NCBI GenBank assembly: GCA_026936325.1
Contig: JAPTHN010000015.1
Span: 18,224,624 to 18,288,623 of the forward strand
Length of the DNA: 64,000 nucleotides
From: Platynereis dumerilii
Lineage: Eukaryota; Annelida; Polychaeta; Phyllodocida; Nereididae
Direction: 5' to 3'
Shown: positions 1 through 55,859 of the stretch, one piece after another
Layout of the letters: each line of letters starts with the position of its first letter
How positions within the stretch are numbered: position 1 is the first letter of the stretch
The notes under the pieces: generated by a model
Databases searched by the model: none
Seen by the model: only the letters and a program-made list of their open reading frames with translations
What the model was told of the DNA's origin: nothing
Made by a program: the position numbers and the translations under genes

Positions 1-532
1 TACAATATTTCAGAATCCAGTCTATTTACTGGTCTTTGAACTTTTTGTATACCATTTTATTTGTGCAACACTATGATAAACAGTGATATAGTTATCATGG
101 TTATAGATTAATATATTTCAAAATGAAGCCCTTCTCTACATGCTGTACCAGTCTACCAAAGTGATATATTCTAAATGCTACCTATTATGTATATTATGTA
201 TATTGTACAGGTTCAGCTACTTTCATATTGTTTAAACATCTTCTAAGTGTTTTCCCCAGTCCTTTGTTTTCTTCAAAGTGAAGTTTGCTAAACCACTTAA
301 CTTAATCTCCTCCTAGTGGCATGTGATCAAATTGCCCGCTTATCTCACTCTGCTATGTCCTTGTTACTATGTCAAGTACATCAGGAATGTCACTGATATT
401 TGCTGCCCACAAAATTATACAATAATACAGTCAAATGTCAGTTTTAAGAACATAAGCAGGGTAAAATAAAGATTTTAGAATGTAGAATGTCAATCAAATT
501 TGATTCAGATTTAATAAATTTGTGAAAGTTCA

Positions 533-712
533 AGTTGCCAATTGCTGGGCCCTGGGTTCGAATCACACTCTGATTGGTTCACTGGGACCTATGTTACATT
601 ATGTTAGACAGCAGTTTCAATCATCCATTGCCTCTTTGCTGTGTGCTCCTCCTGTCCTCTTTAGCCTACCAAGTGCCCAAATACAGGACGTAAAGCCAAG
701 ATTTTCCATCCT
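533..712 (+). mobile_element. tRNA-derived SINE, 5'-partial
   Basis: Starts near the B box (ccctgggttcgaatcacac) and runs through the family body (acctatgtta, cagtttcaatcatcc, gcctctttgctgtg, cctcctgtcct) to the family tail acaggacgtaaagcc. The same body occurs at 25269, 37173, 38525 and 55627. Confidence 0.75.
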
Positions 713-1234
713 GGTTAGTGAATGAAGTGTATGCCACTGTATGGTCAAATTGCAATTTAGCAGACTTGAGTCAAGTTGAGTGCCATCATTATTGTTTGAT
801 TAATTTCTGGCAATACATATGTGGTAGAGAATCCAGAACTATAAATGTTTGAACTTTGAACATTCATAAATGAATTTTCATTTAATTTATGTCATCAAAT
901 GATTGTCTTGTAACATTTCAACATTGAGCAAGCTTTGAAGTATTGGGGCTAAAACAACTGTATCGTCAACCACATGTGCATCATTTTGTGGCCTATTGGG
1001 TCCTTCTTGTATAGTTTCTCACAAAAAGGTGTTACTGAGATAGCAGTCAGTTCATATTTCAATTTCGTGACTGCGACTTGACATGATTGAGTGTTGCAAA
1101 ACTTGGATTCTGATATTTCTTGATAGAAAATGTTTTTAGTCTCTCAGATTTCAATGTTTTGCTGGTTTGGGGAGTTTTTGCTGATCTGATGTTTCTGTAA
1201 TTCTGAACCTTTTGCTTTGCAAAAATATTAAATG

Positions 1235-1320
1235 ATAAAGGGTAAAGACTCGCTGTGCATTGAAAGTCTTGGGTTCAATCCCTGAGCTTTGCTGAATCGT
1301 AGGCCTACCTGGATGACTGA
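1235..1320 (+). mobile_element. Possible tRNA-like SINE head, degraded
   Basis: Contains aagactcgctgtgcattgaaa and a B-box-like gggttcaatccctgag. No body of the common family follows. Short and diverged. Confidence 0.3.
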
Positions 1321-1721
1321 ATATTGGTAAATGATTTTCATCAGCAAAATCTTAACTGACTGTCTGGTCAATTGCTGATATCCTGAATCCTGATAACATA
1401 ATGGAAATATGCATGATGATTCCATCATAATGACACAAAGTGTAACAATTACTCTTAAGATATAATTTATTGTTACCAATTTGTATTTCAAATTTTGCTG
1501 AACTTTCAAAATATGACTTGAATTTAGAATAAATTGACTTGCACTGTATTCAAGTAGTCTCCAGTATTTGTACAGATGTGAAGTGTAAACAATATGGCCT
1601 CTGAAATGGATCATATAAAGACTGATGAGATGTATTATGGATGATCACAATTCAGCAATATTCTGATATTGTGAGGCTGTTTTAAAAATGTTTACAACCG
1701 AAGAAGGAAAACTATATTCAT

Positions 1722-1952
1722 GACTGGGAAAAGTAGGGAATTTGGCTGTGTCATTAAGTAGGAAAGTGGGTATATCGTTGCCTGAAAATTTCTAAATCTT
1801 AATGGAAATTTTGAAGATGGCACAAAATTGTTGACAAACGACATGCAATTTTTAAACACCATTGCCATCTGTCTATGGAAAATAAGATTTCTAATTGTGG
1901 GAAATTAATGCTTTATTTTTTTCATTGCCTGCAAATCCAAATATTTTGTAGC
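1722..1952 (+). repeat. Dispersed repeat family R1, copy 1
   Basis: Begins ctgggaaaagtagggaattt and ends ttcattgcctgcaaatcc. The same ends, in the opposite orientation, bound the copy at 9267-9490; a more diverged copy lies at 12757-12975. About 225 bp with weak inverted ends (GGCTGGARAAAGTAGAGAAT / TTTCTAGCC). Probably a non-autonomous DNA transposon; family not identified. Confidence 0.45.
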
Positions 1953-3073
1953 CCTGATTGCCCCTGATTATATTGGCTATGTCTTCAATTAGAACATTCC
2001 ATGCTAAACATGCTAAAGTGTGTTCGAATTTTGAAATAGGTTGAAGAAAGTTTTATTGATAGTGTTGAATTACTGTTGATATATTTGGTACTTTTATCAT
2101 GCATTGTCTTTGATCAACTTGCCAACCATGGAGTACACACTCTTGACGGGAAAAAGATACAATTTTCGCATTTTGCACATTCGTGTGCATGATTCCTTGC
2201 ATTTTACGTACAAGTTTGCAATCTGTGCATGCTTGAATGCTTCATTTGTTCGACAGCTTGTAATTTTGGCTGTCATCCGCACTATAATAATGCAACAAGT
2301 CCAGTAGCTGGATTCAAATTTCAAACCTGGGTCCCCCACATTGGAAGTTAGGCCTCAAAGGGGTGCCTGGTTCTGGTGAAACACCTTTCTCAGGGAACCA
2401 CTATGGACTCAACAAAGCTTTTTCAATGTCGATGAATAAATATTTACAAAATTCTTTTGATAAAGCAATAGTCCTGGCATCAATCAAACTACTAAATGTT
2501 CTGCTGGTAATGTGACATAGCCTGCACTGCCATGTATTGTGCATTATTTTGTGAATCAACCTTGATTACATTGTGTTGAATGGCTTAGCTATGTATCATT
2601 GACCTGATATTTTTGTAACAGCTATGATTCATACATCTAATATTATCATCAGGTATGTTGTATTAAAAAATAGTCAACCTGTTCGGATGGTTTTCCCATT
2701 AGATTTTTGAATCATTTCTCACACAGCTGCTTAGGATAGTGTGTGTGCTCACAATACATGCTATTCAAATATATCAAAACAATCATTAGTTTTGAATGTC
2801 AGATGTGAAGTTTATCTAAGTACATATTTGTGATATTCAACAGTAATGTTATCATTTGATGACAATAATGGTTATACAACCATTTATAAGAGGGCAGGTA
2901 AAATGCAAAATTTTACCATTTGCCATAAAATGCATTGAACATTGGACATGTAGTTTCAACATAATTGTTCGTTTCACAGATATATATCATGATATGTAGG
3001 TTAATCGCTAATGACTGTGATTGTATGTGTTGTAATGTGTCCCATTGCTTCAATCAGTGTTAAGTTGGGCTAT

Positions 3074-3220
3074 TAGGGGGGAGGATTGGCCTAGGGGGTA
3101 GCTTGCTGGGCTGCCAATTGTTGGGTCCAGGGTTCGAATCCAGTTCTATTCATTTTGTTCCTGCATGGGATTTTGGGGAGTGGCAAGAGACTGCTTATTT
3201 TTGAGTAATAACCTGAAGGA
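3074..3220 (+). mobile_element. tRNA-derived SINE, head intact, body diverged
   Basis: A-box-like gattggcctagggggtagct and B-box ccagggttcgaatccagt, as in the copy at 38525. The rest diverges from the family after about 70 bp. Confidence 0.7.
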
Positions 3221-3579
3221 CTATATCAGACATAGGATCATACTAGGAGGACCTCTTTATCCAGTATGTCCAAAAATCAGAGTAATCTGTCATGCAAAGT
3301 TCCACTATATCAATTTTGTGCAGCAGTTATGAAGATGCAGGGCCATAAATGATTAGCCCCCAGTTAATTGCACTCCTGGCTTTTATTGTCATCTCTCAGG
3401 TGACCTTGACATGCAGTCACTTCATTACATTAAACATTACATTAAGTTGGTCATTTACTTCTGATTTTTGACCGCAACAAATGTTCATGGGTGTAAGTAT
3501 TAAAAGATAATGAAAATGGCAGTAACTTTATATAAAATCATAAAAAAAATGTACTTTTATGGAGCAAATGTCTAGAATA

Positions 3580-3897
3580 TAGGGATGCATCGATACCAGT
3601 TTTTCATTCCCGATACTAATTGATGCCAGTTCAGATAGTTTTTTAAAAAGACCTTATTGTGTATCAGTTCTCTTCCGTTTCAGGAATGATACCTAACCAA
3701 AGTAACCATCCTGATGCCTTACCATCCCAATACCATCCCAATACCAGTAACATAGGCTATTATCGATTATGCTGACTAGTAGCTAGTTTTCCAATACTGA
3801 CATTGACACTGCTTTATCTTCAATTTCTGACCTGACCCCACGATAATGGTTCCAGCTTTCTGATCAGCTGATTGATGCCAGCTGATTGGTGCATCCT
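3580..3897 (+). mobile_element. hAT-like non-autonomous element, degraded
   Basis: Left end tagggatgcatcgataccag and right end ctgattggtgcatcct form imperfect inverted ends of the TAGGGATGCAYCGAT type typical of hAT MITEs. A matching 8-bp target duplication was not found, so the right boundary is uncertain. Confidence 0.45.
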
Positions 3898-3899
3898 CA

Positions 3900-6800
3900 C
3901 TTGGGTGCTGGAGCTGTAAATTTGTTTGCCTCTGAAGCTTGCGATGTCCTAAAAGTGTCCCAGCAGTGTCAGCACAAATATGAAATAAAAATGTGTCATT
4001 TCTCAAATAAGATACCAATACATTTATTTTTCAACCAATATCAAGGCTGCCTTCATTTTTCCTATCATGGTGCCGAGGCTTTGAATCCATGGATTCTTGT
4101 CTTGAAGACTGAGGCACTGAGGCAGTTGCCTTATTTCAGGAAGTTGCTCCACCCATACAACTTACCTCCTACCACAGGGTACCTAATTTATAAGGTGATC
4201 TCTTTTTAATTTGCCAACAAAATAGAGAAATTTGCAAGACCAAGGTGGTGTCATGTAGCACTGATCAGGGTGGTCTTTTGTGAGGATCTATGGTATTTCT
4301 TGAGGGTGTTGCTTGTGACAGGACATCCATATTTACCCCTGACCTCCAGGGTGGACCTCCTGGCTCTGGGTGGACCTCCTGGGTGGCAAATCATAAAGAT
4401 GTATTCATGCTGCTATTTGATGATGGTACTAATAGCAGCTAATTATCATGTCCCTCTTAAGGTCAAGATAAAGGTCATTCAGAGGATCCCACTATCAGCC
4501 TGGGTCAACACCTCTCTGATCAAAATTCAGAACTTCAAAGGTCTTGTGTTATTTTCCCATGTTAGCATATTTGCTGTTTTGCTTAAACTTGGCCTGTGCT
4601 GACTTGAGTGTCACTCCATGCACTGATCAGTAGTAGGAAAACATGGGTCAACTCTCTGACTGATTAACATAGATGTGCACATGTTCAAGTGTCCATGGAA
4701 TAATTAAGGAGTTAATGAATAATTTGGCTAAATTTACCATGGGAGAGAACTTCAGAGAAGTCCCAGAGAACTTGCATGAAGTGTGCCCATGTGACTTGAA
4801 CTGACTTTTCACTTGGCCTCTGGCTCTGTGTTAATGTTGGTGTGTGTTTAAGACACTAAACATGGCTAAATATGTGTCTTATGGGAGACATTAATACCCA
4901 TCTTGACAGCTCAGTGTGAAGTTCATTGTCAATGGAGTAGGACCATGTACCTTGTGATGTTACATGGTTCAACATGATGAAGCAGCTGCAAAGCTAACTG
5001 TGGATTAGTTGAAGCTCTTAAAACAACATAGGTGGTCTCAGAACTCAGGAGCAGTACTTCAATGGACTTATACTGCAAACACTACTGTTTTGTGGTATTT
5101 TGAGTCTTCAATAGTGTACTTTAACACTTTGGTCATACAATATGATACTTCATTTTAATTACGTGAATTAAAGGCAGATCCAACACAAATTTGACAAGCT
5201 TCATATGTACTTTAAGTCTTCATTATGTGTACATAATCACACTACATGGTCTGTTGACATTAAAAAGGCTTTTGACAACACTCCTTTGGAACTTACCTTC
5301 CTAAATGACACATACTGTGTGACACAGGGATCTGGTTACTTTTGTGGTTATTTTTGGCCACATACTGGCTTCTTTCAGGAAGACAGCCCAATGACAACAG
5401 CTGACTCATGAAAGCCATGATTTGGAGTGTGCAACTCAACACTGTCCTTTTTTGCCACTCAGATCTGAACATGGTCAGAGGCTTCTTAGAGTCAAACATG
5501 TTGGATACTTACTGTGTGTGGATCGTGCTTATGGACTCCATTTAACACATTTGCTTCTTACCAACAGAAGGATCTTTGTTTAGTAAATGTTTACTGACAT
5601 TACTCATGTCTTTTGGACAATTTTGGACAATGTTGGATGTATTCACTGATGTTTGGCTCTGTCACAATCATGTATACCAATGGTCATGACCACCATGTAC
5701 ATGATGGACTATTATTAGTTGAGTGATGGACTTCCCTCATTATTAGAGTGACATGACATGGATTCTGAAACTGGTGATTACTGATGTGTTCTGTATTGTT
5801 TTGGTACCATCATCTAGTAGTGTAGTGTGTTGGACACATCTGAGATGTTAAAAATTCATATTTGCATACTGGATACAGTTGATAGTTAATTAGTTGTATA
5901 TCTATGATTTCATATCGCTATGCCTATTTATTGACAAAAACTGTATGGCTAATTTGGAAGTGGGACATCCCCAAGACAGCCTGAAGACAATTCAATTGGA
6001 AAATTTGATCATATAGCACTGCAGCAATTATAACATGCTATCTTTGACATGTAATTTTGTTCCTTGTTGCGTAGCATGTTCACGACTTGTCGTTAATTAG
6101 TTTAAGTTAACCTTCCTTCTTTGGTGTCAGAGTCCTCGTTATATCTTTTCAATTTCATTTGGTAATTTCTGCAACCTTAGAATTGCTGAAAGAGATCTCT
6201 ATTTCTGGATGTTTATTGGCACTGATGCTAGTCATACTATATTTAACTTTCAACACCAATGAATGGCTATGATAATCAGTGATGTCAGTAGGAAAAACAC
6301 AAGTGAATGCAGATGATCAGAATCTGATGATGTTTTGTGGTTTATAAATTATAATTACATCCAGGATTTTTGACGATTATTGGTTTTCGCTCTCAGTTCC
6401 CTGCCAATCAGTATTGGAGGCACAGGTGGCTGTCGACTCGAGTTAGTTTCCTCGTCTATTGAACTTTGAATTCAATGAATCGAGTCGAAAACTAGCTCCA
6501 GATCAGAGGGGCCTTTTATCCACACATTTCTTGTGTCAACAACATGGACAGCAAGTGGATCTGGGCCTAAGTTATGGATATACTCCATTGACTCCAGATT
6601 GTTCTGGATACCTGGAATCCAGTGGATACCAAGGATACCTCAGATTCCATGGATGTTTGATCCAGAATACTTACTTTTTACTCAGAAAGAATGCTCGTAG
6701 ATGTCCGAGATGGAGAAAGATCACCTGTTAATGCCCTAAACAACGGATAAATATGGATAACTTTGAATAATGACATGAAATGTGAAATACCTCTCATACT

Positions 6801-7166
6801 TTCATACTGAGGTGTCATTTGTACAAAATTGGATAGATATAAACTTCCTTACTGTTACATTGAAACCCGTTGAAGGATGTAGCTTAATTTACGGATTGTA
6901 TCATACAATGAAGGGACCTTACGGAGGTTCATTTCAATATATATTTCACTAATGTTAATTCAGTGAAGATGTATATGATATGAAATTCATATCCCTATAG
7001 TTTATTATGGGGATGCATCTTTCATGGTTGGCTGAACTTGTGTATTTACCTGCTCCTACACAATTTGAGTGACAAAACACACAAAGGGAAGGAGATTTGG
7101 ATATTTTATGATACAAATTATAAAAATTTGTCGTATTGTAAAATTTGTACCGTCCTTGATGTTGAG
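3900..7166. other. Upstream non-coding DNA, no gene seen
   Basis: AT-rich sequence with short chance open frames. A Diaph promoter and 5' UTR should lie here or farther upstream, but I see no clear TATA box or CpG-rich core. At 6590-6670 the motif ggatacc recurs several times. Nothing else can be supported. Confidence 0.5.
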
Positions 7167-50643
<43,477 letters not shown>

Positions 50644-50706
50644 TCGGAAGTGAATTGTGCAATACACAGCTGTCCGGAAATGAATTCATGTAGTGCTTGG
50701 GGACTC

Positions 50707-50895
50707 TCACATAGACTCGGCAGTGTGACTCGGCAGTATGACCCAGCAGTGTGACTCGGCAGTGTGACTTCACATAGACTCGGCAGTGCGACTCGGCTGT
50801 GTGACTCGGCGATGTGACTCAGCTGTGTGACTTGGTAGTGTAACTCGGCTGTGTGACTCGGCTGTGTGACTCGGCTGTGTGACTCGGCTGTGTGA
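50707..50895 (+). repeat. 13-bp minisatellite in the 3' UTR (TGTGTGACTCGGC)
   Basis: About 14 tandem units of a 13-mer near TGTGTGACTCGGC, with variants CAGTGTGACTCGG, CATAGACTCGGC and one TGTGACTCAGC. The 3' half is nearly perfect; the 5' half is diverged and carries a repeated CACATAGACTCGGCAGTG block. It starts about 65 bp after the stop codon. Confidence 0.85.
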
Positions 50896-52627
50896 CTCGG
50901 TAAATCACACTAATCTAATTTTAGACTCCGAAGCTCCCAAGCCTCCCAAAATGGCTGAATTTGACGTCTGAATTGTATCCGTCATTTTCCGTGATTTGTG
51001 AAGATTTGTTGGACCGTATCTCATTCCATTTTAATGATTGATCACTTGAGGATTATAGGACTGGAGAAGTTGTGTTTTCTGTCATTCTCCGTAGAAACAT
51101 TATTAATTCATAGAAACGTGAATATCTGCTCAGAGAATGCGGATTATATGTACCAAACTTGCTCCTGTGAAAATTTGTAGCAAGTCTATTAAGAGTTCTG
51201 TGGCCTACAATTATTACTATATAGTAATATAATGAACTTATGGAAAACTCCAAGTTATCAAAAGCCAAAAGCTCATGGATATATCTGCTGAAAACTAAGT
51301 AATTTAGGGACTATTTCTTGAGAACATTGAAAATACATGAACTCCATGGACAATAGGATTATCACAATTCTCATGGACTGAATTTAGAATCCATAGAGAC
51401 GGTTAATTATGGATTTATTTGAGAGATATCCTAACAAAAAAACCAACACACACAATGTATACGCTCATCTGGTGATCTGCCTGTACAAACTTTGCAATAT
51501 TGTGATCTTAAGATATTTTTGTATGGAATTATATATTTCCGTTTGTAGAATACAATTCAAACGGTCGTCTCAAAAGTACAAAACTTGGTGCTTCGCTCTT
51601 GAGGATTACTGACCTCAATTGATTTATACCTTAAGATAATTTGTTATGTGTAAGATAAAATTGTAACACAAGTAGATATATGTATAACGCTAATACAGCA
51701 TGCAGCCTGGTGAGATTTAATGAAAGCATGCCAATCTTTGACATTTTAATGAGGTAGTTATGAAAGAATGTGCCTTAATAACACACTAATTAATAATGAT
51801 AGATAAGTTTAGACTTTATTTCTTCAAAAGTCACAATATCATACAAACAAGTTTACTTCATGAAACCACTAGTAGCGATTTTAATATGTTATAGAAACTA
51901 TTAGCAAAAGCATACCGTCGCTAAAATTTTTCGGGCACCGAGCACATCATACTGCTGATTTTTGCTGAGAAACTTGTAATTGATGCTTATGTCAGTAATG
52001 ATTATAACTAACACCAGGGACCAGCACTGCATGGAAGTAACTGAACACAGTGCCACCTACTGCTAAAGTATGAAGTAGCTGAAATTTGATAAATTTAAAC
52101 TCTGAACTTATAATGCATGAAATTTCTCACTCAAAACAGCTCACTGCTAAATACACAATTGGATACAAGTATAATGTGTAATTTATTAAAACAAATTATT
52201 GTTCGTGTGTACATAGAACTTGTATTGACTGTACATAACAATGATGTGTACATGTTAATGGTTATATTTTTGGAGGATGATATACACATTGAAACATTTA
52301 TGAATACGTGTTATGTAGGCTATAAGTGATATTTTTAAAATGAACTGTACCTTCAAAACCCAAAATGTTAAAACCACGTAAGGTGCCTTATTTACAAGCT
52401 GGATATTGCTGGCAGAATGGGGGACGGACTTGTAAAAAAAGAGGCGCATTGTAAATTTTAATTTTGACACCATTGTTCTTGAAAATATACTGTACTGTGA
52501 TTTGTCTAAAGTTCGTTATGAGGCAGATATTTATATTTAATTACAAGCTTTTTGTAAATAGTTTTGTATATTGAACCAAAAAAGTATGTACAGAGATATT
52601 GGAAACTATGTTCTTTAACATTGCATC

Positions 52628-52633
52628 ATTAAA
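52628..52633 (+). terminator. Diaph: Candidate poly(A) signal ATTAAA
   Basis: ATTAAA within ttgcatcattaaaacaaagc, 68 bp after a TGTAAATA motif and about 2.0 kb after the Diaph stop. It is the second most frequent animal poly(A) hexamer. No other strong candidate was seen in this stretch. Confidence 0.35.
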
Positions 52634-52654
52634 ACAAAGCTTATAAAATCATGG

Positions 52655-54130
52655 CCTTCGTGTTATAAATTTCAGTTTTTTTTTCTGGAAATTTGAAACA
52701 AAAAGTCGTGACCGTCATGACACATTGGGTCAGAGGCAAATTATAACAATGGAAACAGTATCCATCGGCATTGATTGAATGAATGTTTTGTGAATTGAAA
52801 AAAAATTAAATTCTTGGAAATCTGGTTCTTTTTGTTGAAAAAATTGTTTCATTCTGAAAACAAGTTGTGAATTTCATCAAATTGTCGGAATCCGTGACAG
52901 GATTTGATTTGCTGTTGTCCTATGGTTAGGACAATTTTTTCTTTGGCTGGTTTTTTCAAGTGGTCTGGAGTTCGTTCACTTGGTTATAAAATCATTGATT
53001 CCATCATTCTGTTATTTAGATTTGGGCTTAAAAGAACCATCCAGCAAGAGGTTCAGAAATATTGTTGATTCCATGTTTCAATTGGACCAGAATTAATCTT
53101 TCTGATGCTTAACATAGATCTAGATTTAAAAAAAATTAAACTTTGATATCCAAAAGTGCTGATAGTTGTACACAGACAAAGATTTATTGGTCATGAAACA
53201 TGAAGTTTGCTTTTGATGAGATACCAACTGAAAATAAATTTTGTAAAATCAGAGGAGTCTATACAGAATTTAAAGAGTCTTAGTGACACTGGACAAAGGA
53301 CAGTTTGATCAGGTCCGATGGACTATTCAAAGGACGTTTTTGGAAAGTGACTTTGCTCAGTTCAATTGCAAGGTTAGGTCCATTGAAACCGTTTGGAGTG
53401 TTCTTGATCTGGGGACCTACTGTATTTTGTATCCTGAAAAGTGTCCATAAACGCCAGGTGGCGACACTAGTCCATTTTGGGAGGATCAACTGCCACTGGT
53501 ACTTCAAGACCATGTCATTGGGGCACTGATGCCTGCAATACTGTCAATCTGAATCCTATTCCACAAGTAGGCATTAATTTGTTGAATACTCTTTCATTGG
53601 CTATGATTTAATTCCGTGTATATAGCCATGAATTGAGACTCGTTGCAGGCTTAGATTGCTGGATACTGGTCTCTGTAAAACAAAAAGTGAAATGTCTTCC
53701 CTTGAAATTTGCCTGTGTTCTGCTGGAACTTTCAGGGCTGCTCTCCTTGCTGGAGCAACTTTTAGGTCCCTTTAATTTTCAATTTTCTTGGCAGGTGAAA
53801 TGCCCAACATTTGAGTGTTGAGGTAGATGTGACACACAGCATCAAAATTTGCCTGATGGATTTGGTGGGGAGGGGGGGGGGCACCTTTTTGCACTGCACT
53901 TTGATATCCATCAATTCTTACCCAAAAAAATTCTGAAAAAAGAAATCATTGATATAGAATTATTACATTTGGCTTTGGTCTAGGGTGAAGATTAATCACA
54001 CCGTGAAATAGAAAATTATTCGCACAGCGAAAGAGACCCAAGCAGGTTAATATAGATCTGTGCGGCCAATCTCAAAATCAGGTGCTTATTTCAGACTTTT
54101 TTAATAAAAAGCAGCATAACTTGTCTTAAA
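52655..54130. other. Downstream intergenic DNA, nothing recognised
   Basis: Contains a short palindrome cgccaggtggcg near 53452 and a G-run at 53870-53880. No gene, RNA or element can be supported. Confidence 0.4.
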
Positions 54131-54134
54131 ACCA

Positions 54135-54205
54135 AAGTAGAGAGAGCTGGATTCGAACCCGGGACCCAGCGATTGGCAACTTACAGCTCACTCCTCTCTC
54201 ATCAG
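54135..54205 (-). mobile_element. tRNA-derived SINE head fragment
   Basis: agctggattcgaacccggga and cccagcgattggcaac are the reverse complement of the common SINE B-box region. Only the head is present. Confidence 0.65.
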
Positions 54206-54814
54206 GTTTGAAAGTTCCATCCTTATTTGAGAAGGGGTGTCCTTATCTGTGCTATTCACTGTATAACAATAAACATGAATTTATACATAAGGCGCAGATC
54301 TTTATGAAACGTGGCAAGTTTTGGGCGCGTGCTCCGAAGACGTCTCGGCTGTTCTTCGGTGGTGAAAAATCATCAGAGCATGCAAGAAAAGAATAAATAT
54401 TGCACCATCATTTAAGAAAGAAGGTGCTCTCACATTTTTACAACTTTTTCTCTGCTCTGATAAATACTTTGGAATGCACAGTGCAAAGCAGTGATTGCTC
54501 TCCAAGATTTGTGCAAGATTTTATTCCAAAATAACTTGATCCTCCAGTGGTTATGAATATGTCATTATTTCTATGAATAGAAGCACTCACAGAATCCTGA
54601 GGTGTTTTATGCTGTCTGTACCTCCCCAGCACATTCCTACTGTGCTGGCAAATTAAAGTTGTTTTGTAAGATGGTAGTGCAAGTAAATTATGTCTTTGAA
54701 AACATTTTTTTACTATTTATATTTTATTTTGTGTGTAACGGGAATATGAGAATATGCTTATTATCCTAAAATCAGATCTTGTTATTCGTACTCTCAGAAA
54801 CCCTTGTTAGCTAG

Positions 54815-55135
54815 TCAGAGGGGTGGTTAAGGTGCCTGCCTGCTCTGTTTAAGGTCTTTGCCTGCATGGGTTCAAACCCTGATTGGAGATCCTGAAATTT
54901 TCACTTTTCAGTGAACCTTCATGAGCAAAAACCCAGCTGGATGTCGTTCGGATGAGGCGTTAAATTGGCGGCCCTTGTATCAGTGCCTGTGCCGGACAAG
55001 TAAAAGATCCCTCACGTGGGGTAAATGTGTAACATGTTGAGGACTCCTACTCTCTCCCATCTCATCAATCAACCCTGGTGGGCACCCAGAACTGGGCATA
55101 CAGGGCGGCACTTACTAGACTATATATATATATCC
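54815..55135 (+). mobile_element. tRNA-headed SINE with Deu-like conserved core
   Basis: tRNA-like head with B box tgggttcaaaccctgattgg, then gtcgttcggatgaggcgtta and agtaaaagatccctcacg. These resemble the conserved central domain of Deu-type SINEs (CGGATGAGACGTTAAACCGA ... TTAAARATCCC), followed by a (TA)n tail at 55122-55132. Family recognition is from memory of that core. Confidence 0.6.
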
Positions 55136-55626
55136 ATTTATCTCGTCAGACATTATTTAAAAGTTACCTAACTACTCAGTAACTTACTAACCACGTGGGA
55201 GTGGTCAGAGAGGTTGATAACTTATGAGATCTGACAGCTGAGATATATGTCCTGGTCAGAAGCATAGAGTGATGGATAACTATAGGTGACCAACAGAAAT
55301 AGAGTTGTCTGACTAACTGAAGACTCCCCACTTAGTCCCAACAATTATCCCAAGTCTGCAGGTCTGCTTGAGTGTTATGTATCTATTTGCAATTGCCAAT
55401 TTGTGTGAAGAAAATTACCTGCTGTCTGGTGGCTATGAAAAAGTATATTTCACAAATTTAGTCATAATCATCTTTATTGGAAACTTGCTTGGAGTCTTGA
55501 TAGGTTGCAATTACTCTTATGTCATTGTAAATAGTGGGGAAAATTAGTATGTGCAAGAAAGAGTTTGTGATTAGGTTGGTTATTGAATTATTCTGTAAAA
55601 TGATGGAGTTTTTATGTCTTGTCATA

Positions 55627-55845
55627 CCGGGGAGGGGAGCTAGCTCAATTGGTAGCTCAAGTGGACTGGCAATCACTGAGTAGGTTCGATTCCAGCTCAA
55701 GCCTGGTCACTTGAACCTTTGTTGGACAGTTTCAGTCATCCTTCACCAAATTCATTGTCATTGTTGTGTCTTCAGCCTGCCCAAATTAGCCTACCAAGTG
55801 CATAAATACAGGACGTAAAGCCCCAGTCATCCAGCCTTCCATTCT
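55627..55845 (+). mobile_element. tRNA-derived SINE, full-length but diverged
   Basis: gggagctagctcaattggta (A box), gtaggttcgattccagctc (B box), body cacttgaacctttgttggac, and tail gcataaatacaggacgtaaa followed by gccccagtcatcc. Confidence 0.8.
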
Positions 55846-55859
55846 TCTGTGTCACACAT

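Larger units (their letters stand above)
50644..52650 (+). other. Diaph: Probable Diaph 3' UTR
   Basis: About 2 kb of AT-rich non-coding sequence after the stop. It holds a 13-bp repeat array (50707-50895), a perfect Pumilio-type element TGTAAATA at 52553-52560, and an ATTAAA poly(A) signal at 52628-52633. No AATAAA is seen before that. The 3' end is inferred, not shown; an earlier cleavage site is possible. Confidence 0.5.

Noticed and set aside
5205-5411. VDIKKAFDNTPLELTF, which looks like a reverse transcriptase motif A
   Set aside because: No neighbouring RT motifs in any frame; a short match of this kind can be chance.
7038-7166. Upstream extension of exon 1 to an earlier Met (MCIYLLLHNL...)
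   Set aside because: Sequence is AT-rich and not coding-like; the ATG at 7167 fits better.
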